From positions 964,907 through 1,028,906 of the forward strand of contig JAYKAV010000300.1 of assembly GCA_035582835.1 (NCBI GenBank): a stretch of 64,000 nt of DNA, read 5' to 3'. This stretch comes from Phoebastria nigripes. Taxonomy: Eukaryota > Chordata > Aves > Procellariiformes > Diomedeidae. A program made the translations under genes and the position numbers. Position 1 is the first letter of the stretch, and every line of letters starts with the position of its first letter. Shown in pieces: positions 11,790 to 23,412 of the stretch. The notes below the pieces were generated by a model. That model was not told the origin of the DNA and made no database searches. It was given only the letters and a program-made list of their open reading frames with translations.

Positions 11790-11922
11790 TTTATCATCAT
11801 CTGTGGGATGTTGGTTTTCAAGAAGGGGATTGCCCCTGGCTCTTTAGAACCTGGACGATGATGCTGTCATCTTCCTTCACTTGGCCCAGAAACTTCACCA
11901 TCCCTCCAGAGGAGACGTGGCC
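11790..11922 (-). pseudogene. Copy B exon 4: one-base deletion
   Basis: Begins GHVSSGGMVKFL and continues DDSIIVQVLKSQG in frame, then shifts. The downstream frame +1 restores AIPFLKTNIPQMMI. The length is 133 nt against 134 in copy A. The missing base lies in the C run at 11833-11836 (four Cs where copy A has five), so a homopolymer sequencing error is a real alternative. Confidence 0.85.
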
Positions 11923-12260
11923 CTTGGGGATGGGAAGCAAAGCTCTAGGTACCAGGAAAGATGCTGTTTGGAGCTGTGACAATAATAGACATAAGTCCTG
12001 ATGCCTCCTGTGACAAAGTTCCCACCTAACTTTTCTCACAGGCAGAACAGGACCTGACTACCCCAGAGAAAACCAGATCAGAGCAGGTTAGAAATTTCTG
12101 CAGAAAACAACATTTTCATCAGAAGGCAGGTTTGCTGGTCCCACAATATTTGGTCCAGAACATCCTTGTCTGAGGGAACTCTTAGCCAGTCCTGATGAGG
12201 ATGGGACATCCTGGCCTGCTCCCAGCCCCAGGCCAAGAAGCAAGGGAATTAGGGATGTAC

Positions 12261-12404
12261 CTTGCAATTAATGTGGTCCTTGATGCTGATGGGAATGCCA
12301 TAGAGCTGCCCCTTCTCCTTCTGCTTCTTCAGTTTCTGGAGCTGATCCTCACAGCCATGAATGAAGTCTATCATGCAGTTTACCTCCTGAGTCACCTCCA
12401 AAGC
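12261..12404 (-). pseudogene. Copy B exon 3: catalytic lysine retained
   Basis: Starts ALEVTQEVNCMIDFI and ends GQLYGIPISIKDHINCK, 144 nt as in copy A, with GT-AG sites. The lysine of SIKD that acts as general base in FAAH is present. The frame is intact. Confidence 0.87.
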
Positions 12405-12747
12405 CTCTCCAGAACAGAGAAGAGCAGCAAGACAGATGAATGGATGGAAGGAAGGAAACAGTATTTAAATTGAGTTTTCAAGCTGAAAATTCAATCTCCT
12501 CAAACCTCCAGCATTCATTATTCAGACCTTACCTATAAACTTTAGATGTTTCTTGCTGGGATAATTTTCTACCCCGGATCTCTGTCCTACTTATTTGCCC
12601 ATAAGCCACCTTCAGACATCACAGTATTGACAAATGGTGATCCCCAGCATTGCTGGTTCTCTCAGCAAATGAGCTATTTTTTAATTTGAAAGCCCCCACT
12701 GCAGAAGAGCCCCACAGCANCTCTCCCATGCTGGAGGTGTCACTCAC

Positions 12748-12861
12748 TTTGCCCATGTAGGAGTAGAGGACACTTTCTGGGGACAGGGACCCCTCCTTCA
12801 GCTTCTCCACCAGCGCCACCATTGTCAGCAAGAGGACATGTGCAGTCTGGGTGCCTGGGTT
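12748..12861 (-). pseudogene. Copy B exon 2
   Basis: Starts NPGTQTAHVLLLT and ends SVLYSYMGK, 114 nt exactly as in copy A, with a TTTGCAG acceptor and an AAA|GTGAGT donor. The open frame is intact. Confidence 0.85.
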
Positions 12862-13860
12862 CTGCAAAGGGTAGGAAATTGGGTGCAGAGAGAAGAAAAT
12901 GTCAGAAAAGGCTGGTATTGAGGCTGCAAATACCCAATTCTAATATCTACCCAGCAATGACCTTGAATGGAGAATTTTCGGAGACATTCCCTGTAGAAAT
13001 GCAGACCTCCCACGTAGCACTGCATGTGCTGGAGTGAGGAATTTGCTGATGGGGAATTTGCTGAGTCTTAGTTCATAAAAACAGAACCAAAACAAGCAGA
13101 AAACTGCTTCTTGACTGGAGAGTTGCGTGAACCTGTAAGAGAGGTTTGACCTGTCTCTGTTTACTCTCCTACAGGCCTTCACCCCCCTTCTAACTCACAG
13201 ACAATGTGTTGAATAGCAGTTCAACCAGCTAAAGTTTTACAAAATTTATCATTAGCATGGGAAAAAAAAAAAAATGTGTGGGCTGTTTGCAACTTCCCCC
13301 CAAAGAAAAGAATAGCAGTAGGTATTTATTATGGGTTTAAGACAAATCCCAAATCCAAGGACCTGACCTCCTAAAATCCAGGTGCTTCTTTACCTGGGCA
13401 TGGGCAGGAGGAAATGGCTTTTGGTCACTGATGTGCAGATGTTGGAGAGATGTGAAGCCCCGCTCTGTACTTTGTGGATGATGGGCCAGACAGGTTCCTA
13501 TGGAGGGGCAGAGGTAAGGAGATGGGAGAGGAAAGGCTTGGCAGTAGGGACAGGTGAGGAGAAAAGGGCATAGGGAGGTCTGGGGTGGTGATCTGATTCA
13601 GAGGGTCACAAACTCCGATCCATCTTTCATCCTCAGGATTCCCTTAACAGGTCTGTATTAAGAAATACTTCCTTTATGCTGTCTTTACAGGAGGTTTTTT
13701 TTGTGACAATAGAGAGTGGTGACCCTCAAAAAAATTGGTGGTGATCCAAAATGTGCACGTCCTAACCACCATTCAAAGAGGGATTGATCAGCACTCCCCC
13801 ATTTCTTTGGTTACCCCAAATACAATCCCTTCCTCCCACACACACTTTCCCCCAAATTAC

Positions 13861-13968
13861 CTCTTGCTTAAACCTGTGAGCTGCCTTCTCCATTTGCTTG
13901 AAGGCCAGATCCCATGTCCTCCTCACCTCCTCCATCTTCTGCTGGATCTGCCTACATCCCAGCTGTCC
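13861..13968 (-). pseudogene. Copy B exon 1 remnant (juxtamembrane helix only)
   Basis: Reads RQIQQKMEEVRRTWDLAFKQ, then MEKAAHRFKQE up to a GAG|GTAATT donor, phase 0. It is equivalent to the RQRQERSLVQM...RRFREQ end of copy A exon 1. Upstream, two consecutive TAG codons (13974-13969) close the frame and no hydrophobic helix precedes them. The only in-frame ATG is at 13935. If translated from there, the product would lack the membrane anchor. Confidence 0.7.
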
Positions 13969-16545
13969 CTACTATACCCACGTCTAATAATTAATTAGAA
14001 CTTAAGCCCATTAACTAGAGGTGCTCAGCCATCATCTCTGTCCCTCAGGCAGCAGCATGTGCAGCCCTTTGAGCCTGGGACAACATAGCTCTGCTTGTCC
14101 TGGGAACCTGGTGCAGGGGGTGAAATTGCACCTATTGGAGAAGAGGGAGCTCAGGAGAACCGAGAGTATGAAGGTGCAAGCAGGACACAGTGACTCTGGA
14201 AAGGCAGTGTGGAAGGAGCTATCTGAAGATGCCTTCAAGGAGCATGACTGCTCTGTGTCATTTTCAAGCCAAACCCCTTTGAAAAGCATTTTGGCAAGCC
14301 AGATCAGGGGGTGAGCACTTCTGTGAAATCCTCTCTGATGGACCCAGTATCCTATCTGCTCTCCAGTTTCTAAGCCATCTTCCAGCCAGCACAAGGCAAA
14401 TTCCCTGGACAGAGGAAATGCAGCCTTGCCAGCGCCGGGAGCTGCCCCGTGCCACGGGTGCTCCCCACCCATGGGACTGTCCCCAAGAGTACAGAAAGGA
14501 GGGACTGAAAAAATCAAACTTCTCTCACACCTCAAGGGTCTGCAGGCCTACAGGGAAGGAACAGGAGATGTGTCTGAAAATTCATTGCCAAGATGCAAGG
14601 CAGCATTGCCATATCTGGAGAGATGCTCCAAGAAGTGGGGTAGCAGAGCTTGTAAGGAGGCTGCATCCAGGGTAATCATTGCTCTCTGGTGGAGATGTCT
14701 TGTTTGGGGACCGAAAGCCAATGATCGTGCTGCTATCATGTTACCTTGCCTGTTACAGACACGTCCCGTGGGATTATTCCTGTAGCAGCAGGGAGGGAGC
14801 TCGGGGAAGAAGCAAGACTTCACAGAGAAATTGGTTGCTGAGTGGAAAGGCGAAGAGGATCCTCCCTGTTTGGCCAGGACGGAGAGCAAAAAGAGCCAAA
14901 GAACTCAATCTGGATGTCACCAACCTCTCCCCACTGACTGTAGGGATGTGGTCTTCATTGCCCCATCCCAGCCTTAAGCTTCAGGGCTGCCACTCACACC
15001 AACCTCCCGCTGTCCAGGCTGGGCTGGGAGCAGCCTGCAGCTGGCCCTTTTTGGCAACCTCAAGTCCCCAAAGCCACATGGCAGCTTTGGCCCTGCCCGG
15101 TGCACTGTCCTGTGGCAGTGGGCACGGCTCACTGGAGGTCTTCACTCAGGGCTTCCAGTGAGGAGCGTTTACTGGTTCAGGTCCACTGGTGTCTCCATTG
15201 GTTGGACTCCTACACCCTGCCCGCCTCCGTGCCAGGGAGAGAGCGATTAAACTAACAGGGTGACGCAGTGCTTGGCTCTCCGGGAGCATGGATCCAGGTG
15301 GCATTGCCTCTCCTGGGACAAGCTCCTCCAGGCTTGAATTTTAAAATGCAAACAGATAAACCCCACCCAGCATTTTCTGTGTGGGCAGGGAGCATCTGCA
15401 ACTAGAGAAAAACCCCACCCAAGCTCTTCTGGGGCTTGGCTTTACATAGCAATCAGTCCTGGGATGCCTGGAGCTCCTTCCCTCCTTTTTTCAAAGCCTG
15501 CTGATAAAGAATCAGGGTCCTGGGGGCTGCTTTCTCCTAGGCTGGGATAAACCTCTCTGCCCAGCCCTTGAAAAGACCCCACGCTTTGGCATGACTCTGG
15601 TTTAAACAACAATAATATATGAAAAAAACCCAAACATAAATCCTGCCAGAGCTTTGTTACAAGCAGCCTGTGACATCGCTGCATCGGGAAAACGCTTTTG
15701 CATTGTGGTATCCCCTGCTGGAGCACCCTTGGAAACCTGCCAGGAGCAGCCNGCACTGCCAATCCCAGTGTCTGCGGCTGCCAGCGGCTAGAAAACCTGG
15801 CATGGCCCCCTCCACCAAAGGGGAGAAGAGGGTGTGCAGGGCAGGCTGTCCAGCCAGCCGTCAGATCCTGGCACACTGCTTTACACATGCAATACCTTGA
15901 GCTGAAGCACTTCATACCTCTGCCCTGGGAAAAGCAGAAGTAGGTGTCTGAAGGAGATGGGAGTTAATGATCACTCCAGATTTCACCTCCATGGCGTGCA
16001 GGGTGCCAGCAGCCCTGCGCTGTGGGAAGCGGTCCAGCTCCCTCTCTGCTTGCCAAGCCTGCAGGCAGGCTCAGCTTTGACCTCAGATTGCTGGTCTGCA
16101 GCAGGGAAAACACCAGATTTCGTCCTCAGGGAGCTGAGAATGGAGGGGAAAATCCCTTTTCCTACAGCACTCCAAGTAGGAGCCTGAATGTCTCAGACAA
16201 AACCAGCCCCTGTGCCTCAGTTTCCCCATTTGTAAGAGAAAGATCATGTTCTTGCACTTCCNTGAGAGGTGTTGAGAGGGTTATTACAATCCACCCCAAC
16301 CCCACAAACAAACACAGACCTGAAATACTTCCTGATAACAAAAAATACTGTATTATGACAACAATTGGAAGTGCTCCACCACTGCGGAGCTCGCCTCGCT
16401 TTCCCCTTGCACCCCAAAGCCAGCAGCCAGCCCAGCCATCACCGCATCCTCGCGGAGGGGAACACGAGTCCTGCAGGCGAGTCAGACCAAAGGATGACCT
16501 GCACTGTTGTTAGCTGGGATCCTGCTCCGAGTGAGCGCGCAGGAC
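13969..16545. other. Spacer between FAAH copy A and copy B
   Basis: Moderately GC-rich, with the MIR-like relic at 16,185-16,295 on its right end. Several frames stay open by chance, but none shows a membrane helix that could be the missing first exon of copy B. Confidence 0.5.
16185..16295 (+). repeat. MIR-like ancient SINE relic
   Basis: CCCTGTGCCTCAGTTTCCCC, ATTTGTAAGAGAAAGATCAT and TGAGAGGTGTTGAGAGGGTT match the MIR phrase CTCTGTGCCTCAGTTTCCTC, ATCTGTAAAATGGG...GGTTGTTGTGAGG. It lies just downstream of the FAAH stop, so it would be within or near its 3' UTR. Confidence 0.5.
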
Positions 16546-16674
16546 TCAGACGAGCCTGTTTTTCTTCAGGATGAGTGTCTCCACCTCCTTCATGAACCGG
16601 AGGCACAGCTCCTCCTGCCACGGCAAGGCCACGCACTGCACGGCCACGGGCAGCCCCACGCTGCCNCGAAAAGC
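16546..16674 (-). CDS. FAAH: FAAH exon 15 and stop
   Basis: Residues 532-573 and TGA (16548-16546): SVGLPVAVQCVALPWQEEL, CLRFMKEVETL and an ILKKNRLV tail. The acceptor is CCACAG. One N at 16666 leaves one residue undetermined. The C-terminal tail is slightly shorter than in human. Confidence 0.95.
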   Translation of the reverse strand, partial: AFXGSVGLPVAVQCVALPWQEELCLRFMKEVETLILKKNRLV

Positions 16675-19600
16675 CTGTGGCACAAACAGAGGGGAAGAGG
16701 GCAGGGGGATGTGCAGGGGAAGGGATGGGGATGCTCGCACCCCTGGGGAACCTGGCACTACTCACCTTTGCCAGGGTCCGGTCCCACCAGTCCCGAAAGT
16801 ACCCCTGGTAGCCCTTCAGCTCCTCCTCATCCTCATCTGTCACCATCGTGACGGGGACCACGCCAGCGGGGAAGTCCAAGACGTTGTAGAGCATGGTGTA
16901 GCTGACTGCCACTGGGGGAGAGGGGGAGCTTGCAGCGCCAGCCTGCCACAGGGAAAGCCTTTGCCCCCCTCCACGTACGTGAGCTTCCAGCTAACGGGGC
17001 GCGTGTATTGGGAACTCAAGGGCTGCGAGATGGAAACCTGCCCCTTGGCTCCCACATGCACCGGGGGGGTTGTCCTGCGTGTACCCCGTGGGCTGGGGCT
17101 ACAGCTGCCCCAAGAGCCAAGCTCTTCCCACCACCGGCCAGTGCCTTGGGGATGTGAGGGGATGAGGAGGAATGCTTCTCATTGATACTGGTGGAGTGCC
17201 GCAGCAGGGGCATGCTGGAGGCAAAGGTCCCCTGTCGGCAGTCCTACCTGAGAGCTTCCCAGGGTAGCCGATGCTGAGAGCCGGGCCCAGCATGGGACAA
17301 AGCATGACATCCAGATTCAGTGTTTTCCACTGGGCAATGAACTGGTGGCAAAATTCCTGAGGAGGAAACGCACTGGTGGTCAGTGGGGTGGANGTACTGT
17401 CCCATGGCTGCTGGCTGAGACTCTCCTTGGGTGCCCAGCTCTCGGCCCTTCCCCAGGAACAGCCATCAGGCTACATCAGGCCTGATCCTGCTAAAATCCA
17501 GCAACCCTCTGCTGCATGGCCAACAGCCCTCCCAGTGTACAAAGCACCCTCCCCCCTGCTAAAACCNGAGGGGGGGAAAGATTGAGTGCGGGGGCACATG
17601 GCAACCTGGGACACNGGCATGGGACCTGAGGAAACCAGAATGGAAATAAAGGCAAGTCTGATGCAGCTGATGGCCTACGTTTTCAAGTATAGGAGTGAAA
17701 AATTCAGGTCTGATTCGGGATCATGAATGTGTCTATGCATCGTCCTAATCTTTAAATGTGCTGAGAACTTGCACATCCAAGTGAGATCTGTTGAGGAGTG
17801 ACGTATGTTCCTACCTCACATCACCAGTGATTTGATCACCTCCTAACCTTGGTGGGTACTGAATCTGCCTCTTCCCAAAGAGAAATAAAACAAAAACTAT
17901 CTAACCCCAAATTGCAATACTTTACCTCAATTTCATGATGAAGACTCCAGACTTCATCCACTGCGCTGAAAAAGGAAACAAAACCAATGAAAGGCATCAA
18001 GAGGTGCTGCAAAGAGCAGCCTTAGGGGCAGGGAAGCGCATCAAAAAGCAGACGGGCACAGGTTAGCTCTGCTCCTGGAGCTGCAGCGAAGGGAAGAGAG
18101 GACTTTGGCAAAGTCCTGGCTTTCCTCTGCAGGGCTGGGGGCCTTATTTCTGCGTCTGCCCATGATGGAGGGCTGAAGACTAAAGGCAGACTGGTGCAGT
18201 CCTGCTTTGGCCTGACAAGCGTCCAGCCCTGTTACTGCTGCTGTGCTGAGGAGGTGGAAGCCCAGGCACATCATTTCTCAAAGGCCAGGCTCTGTGAGGT
18301 GGACTGATCCTTTGATGTGGGGACAGACGTACTGCCTTGGAGGCACAGCACAAAATCCACCCTCTCTGCTAAGGGATCCGAGTCCTTTCTCACCACTAAT
18401 TGCCCAACACTGACATCGCAGCAAGGAAGAGCAAGCCTCCTTCCCTGTGCATTTTCCTTCCTTCTGTCTTACAGGGTCCCTATCTCACGGCATGACGGAT
18501 GCATTAACCAGTGCTGAAGCCAACACTGTATTCCATTCCCACAAGCTTCATCCAGTTCCTAAGCAAAAGGCTGTGAGCCCCTGCCCTCATTCCCATCCTC
18601 AGTACTAGAACAGTCTGCCAAACCCTGCAGGGTTATGGTGTTGACATAAACTGCTCTCAGTTTGCTCCCACCCTTGTGTTTTCTGCCTTGTATTTTCTCA
18701 GACGCATGCAGCTGGAGCAGTATCCCTAATGTAGCAAACACTGCTGATTTCCAAAAGAGAAACCCAAATCTTCATACATTTGCTCAGGCTCAGACTTACT
18801 CACTTTGCTCTCATACTTCTTATGATACCTGAAAATCGAGGTACCTGAGAAAGAGAAAGTAAAAAAAAGAAAATAATTTACATTAATCCCAGCCCTGTCC
18901 TCTGACACATTAATCCCAGCCCTGTCCTCTGAGACAGCTCCGTCACAAATACAAGCTGTTGACTCAGTGCTTGGGCAGGACTCATGGATTTTCCCCGAAG
19001 TGGGGAGAGGAGGAACAGAAATAGCATCACTCCAGTTTGAAGATGTGTCTAAGCACAGCCAGGAAGCAACGCCTAGAGACTTCTCTATGATAAAGCCTTA
19101 CTGCAATGGTAGACAAGTGATTTACCACCTATTGCTTAACTCCATCTATGCTAGAAAGAAATGGACCTTACGAAGGGTTTGGCAATCCAGGAGAGGACAG
19201 TTTTTAGCCAGTTTGGTGACTTCGCCAACCAGAATAACAGCCCCATGCTGCTTTTCTCCAGCTCCCCTTTGCTGAAAGAGAAAAGGGTGTTTAGCTGAGC
19301 AGTGTTAGGAAGCAATCACAGTAGACCAGCTTTCACAAGGCCAACCCCTCCNAACAGCGTATCTAAGTGACAAAAAGAGGTTTGCTCCATTCCTCTGGGC
19401 TCCTCTGATTCTCACAGTATTTATAGGATATCAGCACCCAGTTTCCTTTCATCTGGCAAGGCTGGTAACAATCCCAAACAGACCCAAGGTTCAGCTGAAT
19501 CGCTTGATGGTAAGCTCCCCAGTAAATCCCAGTGCATATCAGCCACTATCTACATCCAGTAGATCTGCTACCTGTATCTGGACGCTAGCCAGACCCTAGG

Positions 19601-22600
19601 GAGGATTTCATAGAAAGGCACCGATCACACCAAACCATTCCAGGCTATACTTACAATGATTTGAGAAAGGAGGCGGCCCCATCTGCAAACATTCCCCTGA
19701 CGCAGAAGTTAAAGATCATGTAGTCCACATTCATGAGTTCAAAGGGCACCAGCTGGAAGGACAATGGAAGAGGAGTCAGGGGCACAAGTACAAGCAAGAT
19801 GTGTGGGAGAAGCCATCGAGGGCTCACAATGGGCCAAGCCGGGCTGAGGTTTTCCCAACAAGCCCTCAGGAAAGCCTCTAGCATCTGAAGCCACCAGGTC
19901 CTCCCCATGCCATCCATCCTTCCCTGAAAAAGCAGTTTTCCCTTTGAGCAACAACTGATGAGTCAAAAGATACAGGATGGGCTTGGTCCCCTGATGTCCA
20001 AGCAGTCCCAAGGCACAAAGGTCCCTCCAAAACTGGCAGTGGGTGACAGAGGGCATGAGTCTGTGCTCCCCACTTCACTCTTGATCCTTGTGCAAGGGTA
20101 AGGGGGAGGCATGCAGCCACAACCATGCCTCACGCACAGGAGATGACTTGCTGAAATGACAGGAGGAAGGAGACAACCTCTGCTCAGCACCCCAGAAACC
20201 TGAGACCCTAGAAATGGGTCTGGGTCAATATGGGACTGCTTGGCTATAAAAGATCTGCCAACTGCAACTGCCCTTTTATTTTCTCCTTAGGTCCTCGTTT
20301 CCAGATACAAAACCAGGAGGTGGCTTTCCATGCAACATGCAGTGGATCTGTGGAACTGCCTGCCAAAGGATATGATGCAGAAGAGGTGAAATCAGCTTGA
20401 GAATAGACTAAACAAGTACTTGACAACAGCTCGTCACAGCCACTGAAGAGAGGTGGTCCATCAGGCTCAGGACACACACTGAGCTGGCAGTAATCATACA
20501 CCACCAGGACTGTAAGCTCCCTGGAGGAACTGCCTCAGGACCCAGGTTGTACAGCACCTAGCGCAACGTGGATCTCAGCCAGGGTGTGAGTAAATGCACC
20601 CACGCTACAGACAAGTCATACAGCAGTGTGTCTACTCCCCAGCACGTGTTATGGATCAGGGTGGGATCCCTTTTGTGTTCAGCAGCACCTAAAGAGCACT
20701 GAGATCCTGCTGAGAGGAGAAATCAAGTTGCAATATAAACAATTTCTCTTTTCCAGAAGCAGCTATCTACTTTCATCAAAGCTGTGGGAAGCTGAGTGGA
20801 TTCCAGGCCCTCTTTCCCTGCCAAATTTGCTTGACGTTCACACATGGGTCCCAAAGACATGGTAGAAAGGAAGAATAGATGCAGCATGACTGTTGGGTCC
20901 CTGCAGCATCCTACCGTGTGGCCAGCATCCTCCAACAGCTGCTTTGTCTCCCGAACGGCGCGTCTCATGGCAGGGCTTGGCATGGTGAAGAAATCGGTTT
21001 CGTAGTAGCCTATGCGGAGGGGCTGCGTGCTGGAATACACCTGCAGAGCAAGGGAGAGCACCAGCTGGAAGGATGTCAGCGGCGTCAGGAGCCAACAGTA
21101 CACCCATGCTGCAGGGCGAGTCTGGAAAGCAGCACTTCTCTTGCCCACGTGCCCACCCACAGCATGTGGTACGTTGGAACAGGTCCTGGAGGGCTCCCGT
21201 GAGCCACTGGCGTTTTCAGCCTGAGCGATTGCAGCTCTTCTCAGAGACCTTTGCCCCCTTTCAGGTCCTTTACCTCTTCACTGAAGGGAAGGGGGGGCAC
21301 TGTGCTGTCCAGGTCGAACATGTCCTCGCACAGGAGCGCCCGCATGCACAGCGCCAGGCTCTCCACATCTTTTGCCATCGGCCCCACTCCTGCGACCACT
21401 GGAAGAGACCAGAAGAGAGCATTCATGGTTGGTGGTCTCTCTCTTGGCATCTTTTTGACTTAGTCTAGTATTGGCAACAGTTCCTCTTTGAGAATTGGGC
21501 TGGGGATGCCTACAGGTGCCTTTCCACCAACAGGCCCGCGGATATGGCCCCAGAGTTGTTATCCATCAATACGTGCCCTGATGTCTCCATTTCACGATTT
21601 ACAAAATTAAACAAAAAGCTTTGTCGATCACGACACAAGGACAACATAAGACACCCCCTTTGACTGCTAATCCCACCTCCCATGAAGCAGTGGCAGACAA
21701 TGCAGCAACCTGAGGGTTACAGCATGTGTTGAGGTTTATGTGTCACACAAACTGCTCCTCTCGGCCGAGGCATATTCCAGTTTCTCAGGAATCACGGTAT
21801 GGGGGTGGGTCTCTAAAAGAGTCCCTGAAAGGGAACCTGCTTCCCTCTCTGAACGTGTTGGAGAAGGTCCCCCATAACCAGCTGAGGGTCCTTCTCACCC
21901 CTGCCCTACTGCCCTCCCTGGGGGACCACCATCAATTCCTACCTGCCTTCTGCCCAAGGACACCAGAAATGATTCCTTTTTTACTGCGAAGAAAAGAGAC
22001 ACATAAAATACAGCAGCTGAGTAGCTTTCATGGAAGGGAAAGGCTTTAAGCAGTAGCAAGTGGTAATGAAAACACTGCCTTCCCTTTGCAAATGCAGAGG
22101 TTGGCAGAAGGAAGGGCCAAGGGGAAGCTCAAGAGAGACCCAACCTAGGCCAGAATGTTTTACATCAGTCAGGAACAACTACCCCCTTGGCATGCCGATG
22201 GAGAGGTTTCTCTGTCTCCATTCTGGGGGAACCAATGCTTCCCTCCATACAGGCCCCAGAAAATGTCCAGGCAGGAGGGAGAAATGAGCCCTTCCCAGTT
22301 CCTCCTCCCAGGTTTCCCCTTGCCCACAGGAACAGGAGCATCCCAGCACAGTCGGTAGGGTGGGTTTCACCCAGAGACATCACTGCATTACTCGCAGTAC
22401 CTGAGTCTGTTCCCAGTGGGTTTGAGTGCACAGATCCCACAGAAGGCAGCGGGGAAACGCAGGCTCCCTCCTACATCTGTCCCAAAGCCCAGGATGGACC
22501 CACCTCCTCCTACAAGCGCCCCTTCTCCACCAGAGGAGCCTCCGGGGCTTCTGGTGTAGAGCAGAGGGTTGAACGTCTGACCAAAGATTAAGTTCTTGCA

Positions 22601-23380
22601 GTCATAGCTAGAGAGAGAGAGAGATTGCAAATGAGAGGAATTTAGGTATCTGCTGATGTGGACCCCGGTCACTACGAAAGTACCTTCAAAAGGTAATTGC
22701 ATAATTCAGTAGTTGTTACATTGACATCACTTAGTCTGAGGGAGCTTCCAAAAGCTCCCATGAAAACCACCAGCCTTTTCATGGCGGTCCCAGGACCTGG
22801 ATTCACTGCCAGCTAATTTCAGTGTCATCAAGCCTTCCCCAGCACAAATACATCAAACCTCCTGGAAAGGCTCCCTGTTCAGGTGGTCCCGAGGGCCAGA
22901 GGACATCCAAAACAGCCCACCTGGAGCAGCTCCAAGCCCCTCCACCCTGGGGGGGGGCATTGCTGAGCCCCTGCTTGGGAACAGGCCAAATGCCAACCGC
23001 AGCAATATTTGAACATCGGACTCCCCCAGGAACTGGTGCAAAATCTGATAATCCCTAGGGCGACCTCTTTGTGTGGCTTTTTTAAAACATGATCAGTCAT
23101 TGCCGTGTCGCCTTAAGGAAGGCATTTCATACGGCTGGGCAATAGCCATCCACAGAGGAGCCTTGCCAGAGTTCACTTGGCAGGACACAGGGACACTAGC
23201 AGGGTGGCTGTCTAGCAGGGCACACCTGACCTCACCCCGTATCAGTGACATCAAGAGTGGTCTGGCCAGATACAGCAGGAGATTTGGGGGCAGGATAATT
23301 TAAGGTCGTTAGCTTAACTAGCTTCCCCTTCCATGAATATGTGTTTGCACTGTATAGTTAACAGGCCCATCTCTGAGGGG

Positions 23381-23412
<32 letters not shown>

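Larger units (their letters stand above)
3770..13968 (-). pseudogene. Second FAAH-like gene, decayed, introns retained (copy B)
   Basis: Twelve FAAH-homologous exons in order: 13861-13968 (exon 1, anchor missing), 12748-12861 (2), 12261-12404 (3), 11790-11922 (4), 11245-11459 (5), 10643-10683 (6), 9897-10021 (7), 8968-9092 (8), 8111-8208 (9), 7345-7444 (10), 6037-6076 (12) and 3770-3878 (13). Nine have the same length as copy A, or nearly so, and the same phases. Lysine (SIKDH), the SPGGSSGGEGAL serine and the second catalytic serine codon are all still there. The breaks are one-base deletions in exons 4, 5 and 8, a TGA in exon 5, and a GC donor after exon 7. Exons 11, 14 and the membrane anchor were not found. 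Retained introns rule out a retrocopy. Draft-assembly errors could explain some breaks. Confidence 0.85.

Noticed and set aside
3770..13968. Copy B as a processed (retrotransposed) pseudogene
   Set aside because: Introns are present at all the FAAH positions, with mostly good GT-AG sites.
14032..14535. 167-codon minus-strand frame as a missing first exon of copy B
   Set aside because: It has no membrane helix or arginine cluster, and no phase-0 junction to the RQIQQKMEE segment.
16571..17185. 204-codon open frame on the plus strand
   Set aside because: It is the antisense shadow of FAAH exons 14-15 and the intervening intron.
23388..23412. Poly-A tract as the tail of a LINE or retrocopy
   Set aside because: No element body lies next to it and no flanking direct repeat is visible.
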